This document shows positions 6,143 to 7,049 of a stretch of DNA of 7,049 nucleotides, piece after piece (position 1 is the first letter of the stretch; the number at the start of each line of letters is the position of its first letter). The stretch comes from Microbacteriaceae bacterium (GTDB lineage: Bacteria; Actinomycetota; Actinomycetes; Actinomycetales; Microbacteriaceae). Under the pieces are notes generated by a model. That model saw only the letters and a program-made list of their open reading frames with translations, did not search any database and was not told where the DNA came from. The stretch lies in the NCBI GenBank assembly GCA_011620705.1, contig WOYR01000150.1, positions 1-7,049 on the forward strand, read 5' to 3'. The position numbers and the translations under genes were made by a program.

Positions 6143-6874
6143 ACGTCCTCATCGGGGTCGAACGGCGCCAAGAGCGCCGTTGGGGTCATCGCAGACCGTG
6201 CGGAGCTGTCTGCAACACTCGGGGTCGACATCGACCCCGAGCTGCTGCAACTCGCCCTCACGCACCGTTCGTACGCGTACGAGAACGGCGGTCTCGCGCA
6301 CAACGAGCGTCTTGAGTTCCTCGGCGACTCGATCCTGGGCCAGGCCGTCACGGTCATGCTCTACACGGAGAACCCCGCCCTCGACGAGGGCGAGCTGGCC
6401 AAGCGCCGCGCCAGTCTCGTCAGTTCGGTCGCGCTGGCCGAGATCGCCGTCGGCATCGATCTGGGCTCGCACATCCTGCTCGGCCGCGGCGAGGAGCTGA
6501 CCGGCGGGCGCCAGAAGTCCTCGATCCTCGCCGACTGCGTCGAGGCCGTGATCGGCGCCGCATACCTCTCCCTGGGACAGGATGTCGCGACCGACCTCGT
6601 GCTGCGCCTGATCGCGCCTCTGCTGGCCGATCCAGAGCGCTTCGGGGCCGCCATGGACCCCAAGACCAGCCTGCAGGAGCTCTCCACCCGCCTGGGCAAG
6701 GGTTTGCCGCAGTACCAGGTCAGCGACAGCGGCCCCGACCACTCGAAGCGCTTCCACGCCACCGTCATCGTCGGCGGCGCGCCGGTCGCCACCGGCGACG
6801 GCTCCAGCAAGAAGCAGGCCGAGATGGCCGCGGCGCTGGCCGCGTGGGCCGTGCTGCAACGGCCGAAGCGCTAG
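6143..6874 (+). CDS. rnc: Ribonuclease III (start codon uncertain, no ATG/GTG/TTG available)
   Basis: RNase III cleaves double-stranded RNA in rRNA and mRNA processing. Counting from ACG 6143 (243 residues), the catalytic domain shows ALTHRSYAYENGG at 38-50, the signature NERLEFLGDS at 54-63, and ILADCVEAVIG at 128-138. Glu55, Glu58, Asp62, Asp131 and Glu134 match E. coli Glu38, Glu41, Asp45, Asp114 and Glu117. The double-stranded RNA-binding domain is at about 172-237, starting DPKTSLQEL. The start is the problem: from the rpmF stop to the conserved domain the frame has no ATG, GTG or TTG. Candidates are ACG 6143 (AAGG at 6131-6134, spacer 8 nt; following codons have coding-like G/C bias), ATC 6188 (228 residues, no good ribosome binding site) and CTG 6206. 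The frame is open upstream, but there it only shadows rpmF. mutM follows after 7 nt. Confidence 0.9.
   Translation, partial: TSSSGSNGAKSAVGVIADRAELSATLGVDIDPELLQLALTHRSYAYENGGLAHNERLEFLGDSILGQAVTVMLYTENPALDEGELAKRRASLVSSVALAEIAVGIDLGSHILLGRGEELTGGRQKSSILADCVEAVIGAAYLSLGQDVATDLVLRLIAPLLADPERFGAAMDPKTSLQELSTRLGKGLPQYQVSDSGPDHSKRFHATVIVGGAPVATGDGSSKKQAEMAAALAAWAVLQRPKR
6161..6181 (+). promoter_or_regulatory. Perfect 8-bp hairpin at the 5' end of rnc
   Basis: AACGGCGC (6161-6168) pairs with GCGCCGTT (6174-6181) around the 5-nt loop CAAGA. It lies 28 nt after the rpmF stop and 6 nt before ATC 6188, so it is either in the rnc leader or in its first codons. There is no T-tract. RNase III genes in other bacteria are autoregulated by cleavage of leader stems; a similar role here is a hypothesis, and the stem alone is short for an RNase III substrate. 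Confidence 0.5.
6218..6241. repeat. Perfect palindrome (11-bp arms, 2-nt centre) in the rnc 5' coding region
   Basis: CTCGGGGTCGA (6218-6228) and TCGACCCCGAG (6231-6241) are exact reverse complements separated by CA. They encode the conserved segment LGVDIDPE, so part of the symmetry could come from the protein sequence. Ten bases of the left arm, TCGGGGTCGA, also occur at 6152-6161, so the right arm can pair with either copy. Confidence 0.6.
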
Positions 6875-6881
6875 GGCGGCC

Positions 6882-7049
6882 GTGCCCGAGCTGCCCGAAG
6901 TCGAGGTCGTGCGATCCGGCCTCGAGCCCGCGGTGACGGGTGCCGCCCTCACGCGCGTCGAGGTGCTCGACGAGCGCTCGCTGCGGCGGCACGACGGTCC
7001 GGCGGAGGATTTCGTGCAGCGGCTCACCGGCGCGGCATTCGGCGTGCCG
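6882..7049 (+). CDS. mutM: Formamidopyrimidine-DNA glycosylase, N-terminal part (truncated by window end)
   Basis: The first 56 codons are in the window and the frame is open to the last base. The product starts MPELPEVEVVRSGLEPAV, the Fpg/Nei signature. After removal of Met, Pro1 is the catalytic nucleophile that forms the Schiff base with oxidised-base sites, and Glu2 is the general acid; both are present. The enzyme removes 8-oxoguanine and ring-opened purines. PELPEVE favours MutM/Fpg over endonuclease VIII, and the position after rnc is the normal actinobacterial place for mutM. GTG 6882 is the start because it places Pro at position 2; it lies 7 nt after the rnc stop, preceded by a weak AGGGCGG (6873-6879) that overlaps that stop. 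The zinc finger and helix-2-turn-helix lie outside the window. Confidence 0.95.
   Translation, partial: MPELPEVEVVRSGLEPAVTGAALTRVEVLDERSLRRHDGPAEDFVQRLTGAAFGVP

Noticed and set aside
5347..6357. 336-residue minus-strand frame over DUF177 and rpmF
   Set aside because: It lies antisense to two conserved genes and shows no family motif.

Overview
The window is high-GC, gene-dense DNA from the chromosome of an actinobacterium, most likely of the family Microbacteriaceae. The evidence is the strong G/C bias at third codon positions, the block DUF177 (YceD-like) - rpmF - rnc - mutM at the right end, the cysteine-free 67-residue L32, and a GTG-started, apparently leaderless gene behind a TAnnnT box. 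The family assignment is inference from remembered protein style. All genes lie on the + strand.

Left part (1-5234) is one catabolic/uptake operon. It holds the tail of a probable luciferase-like (LLM) oxidoreductase, a complete ABC importer (permease 123-992, ATPase 989-1831, second permease 1828-2601, lipoprotein solute-binding protein 2666-3820) and a class III PLP aminotransferase (3894-5234). The first three importer genes are joined by ATGA overlaps. The binding protein is of the NMT1/THI5-like type, which handles pyrimidines and related heterocycles. The combination suggests import of a pyrimidine- or hydantoin-like compound, oxidoreductive or ring-opening chemistry partly upstream of the window, and transamination of an omega-amino acid such as beta-alanine. 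The substrate cannot be read from the sequence. Two hairpins flank the binding-protein gene (2606-2627 and 3836-3870) and could set its mRNA level apart from its neighbours.

The junction (5235-5361) carries a long palindromic element, 5246-5315, made of two related 28-bp palindromes that together hold four alternating copies of an 11-bp half-site. A TAAACT -10 box (5348-5353) follows, 8 nt before the GTG of the next gene.

Right part (5362-7049) is the conserved translation/RNA/DNA-maintenance block: DUF177 protein, ribosomal protein L32, ribonuclease III, and the first 56 codons of formamidopyrimidine-DNA glycosylase. The oddest point is rnc: its reading frame has no ATG, GTG or TTG between the rpmF stop and the conserved RNase III domain. 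That same stretch contains a perfect 8-bp hairpin, a perfect 11-bp-arm palindrome, and a repeat that allows an alternative long-range pairing. No tRNA, rRNA, insertion sequence, CRISPR array or phage gene is visible.
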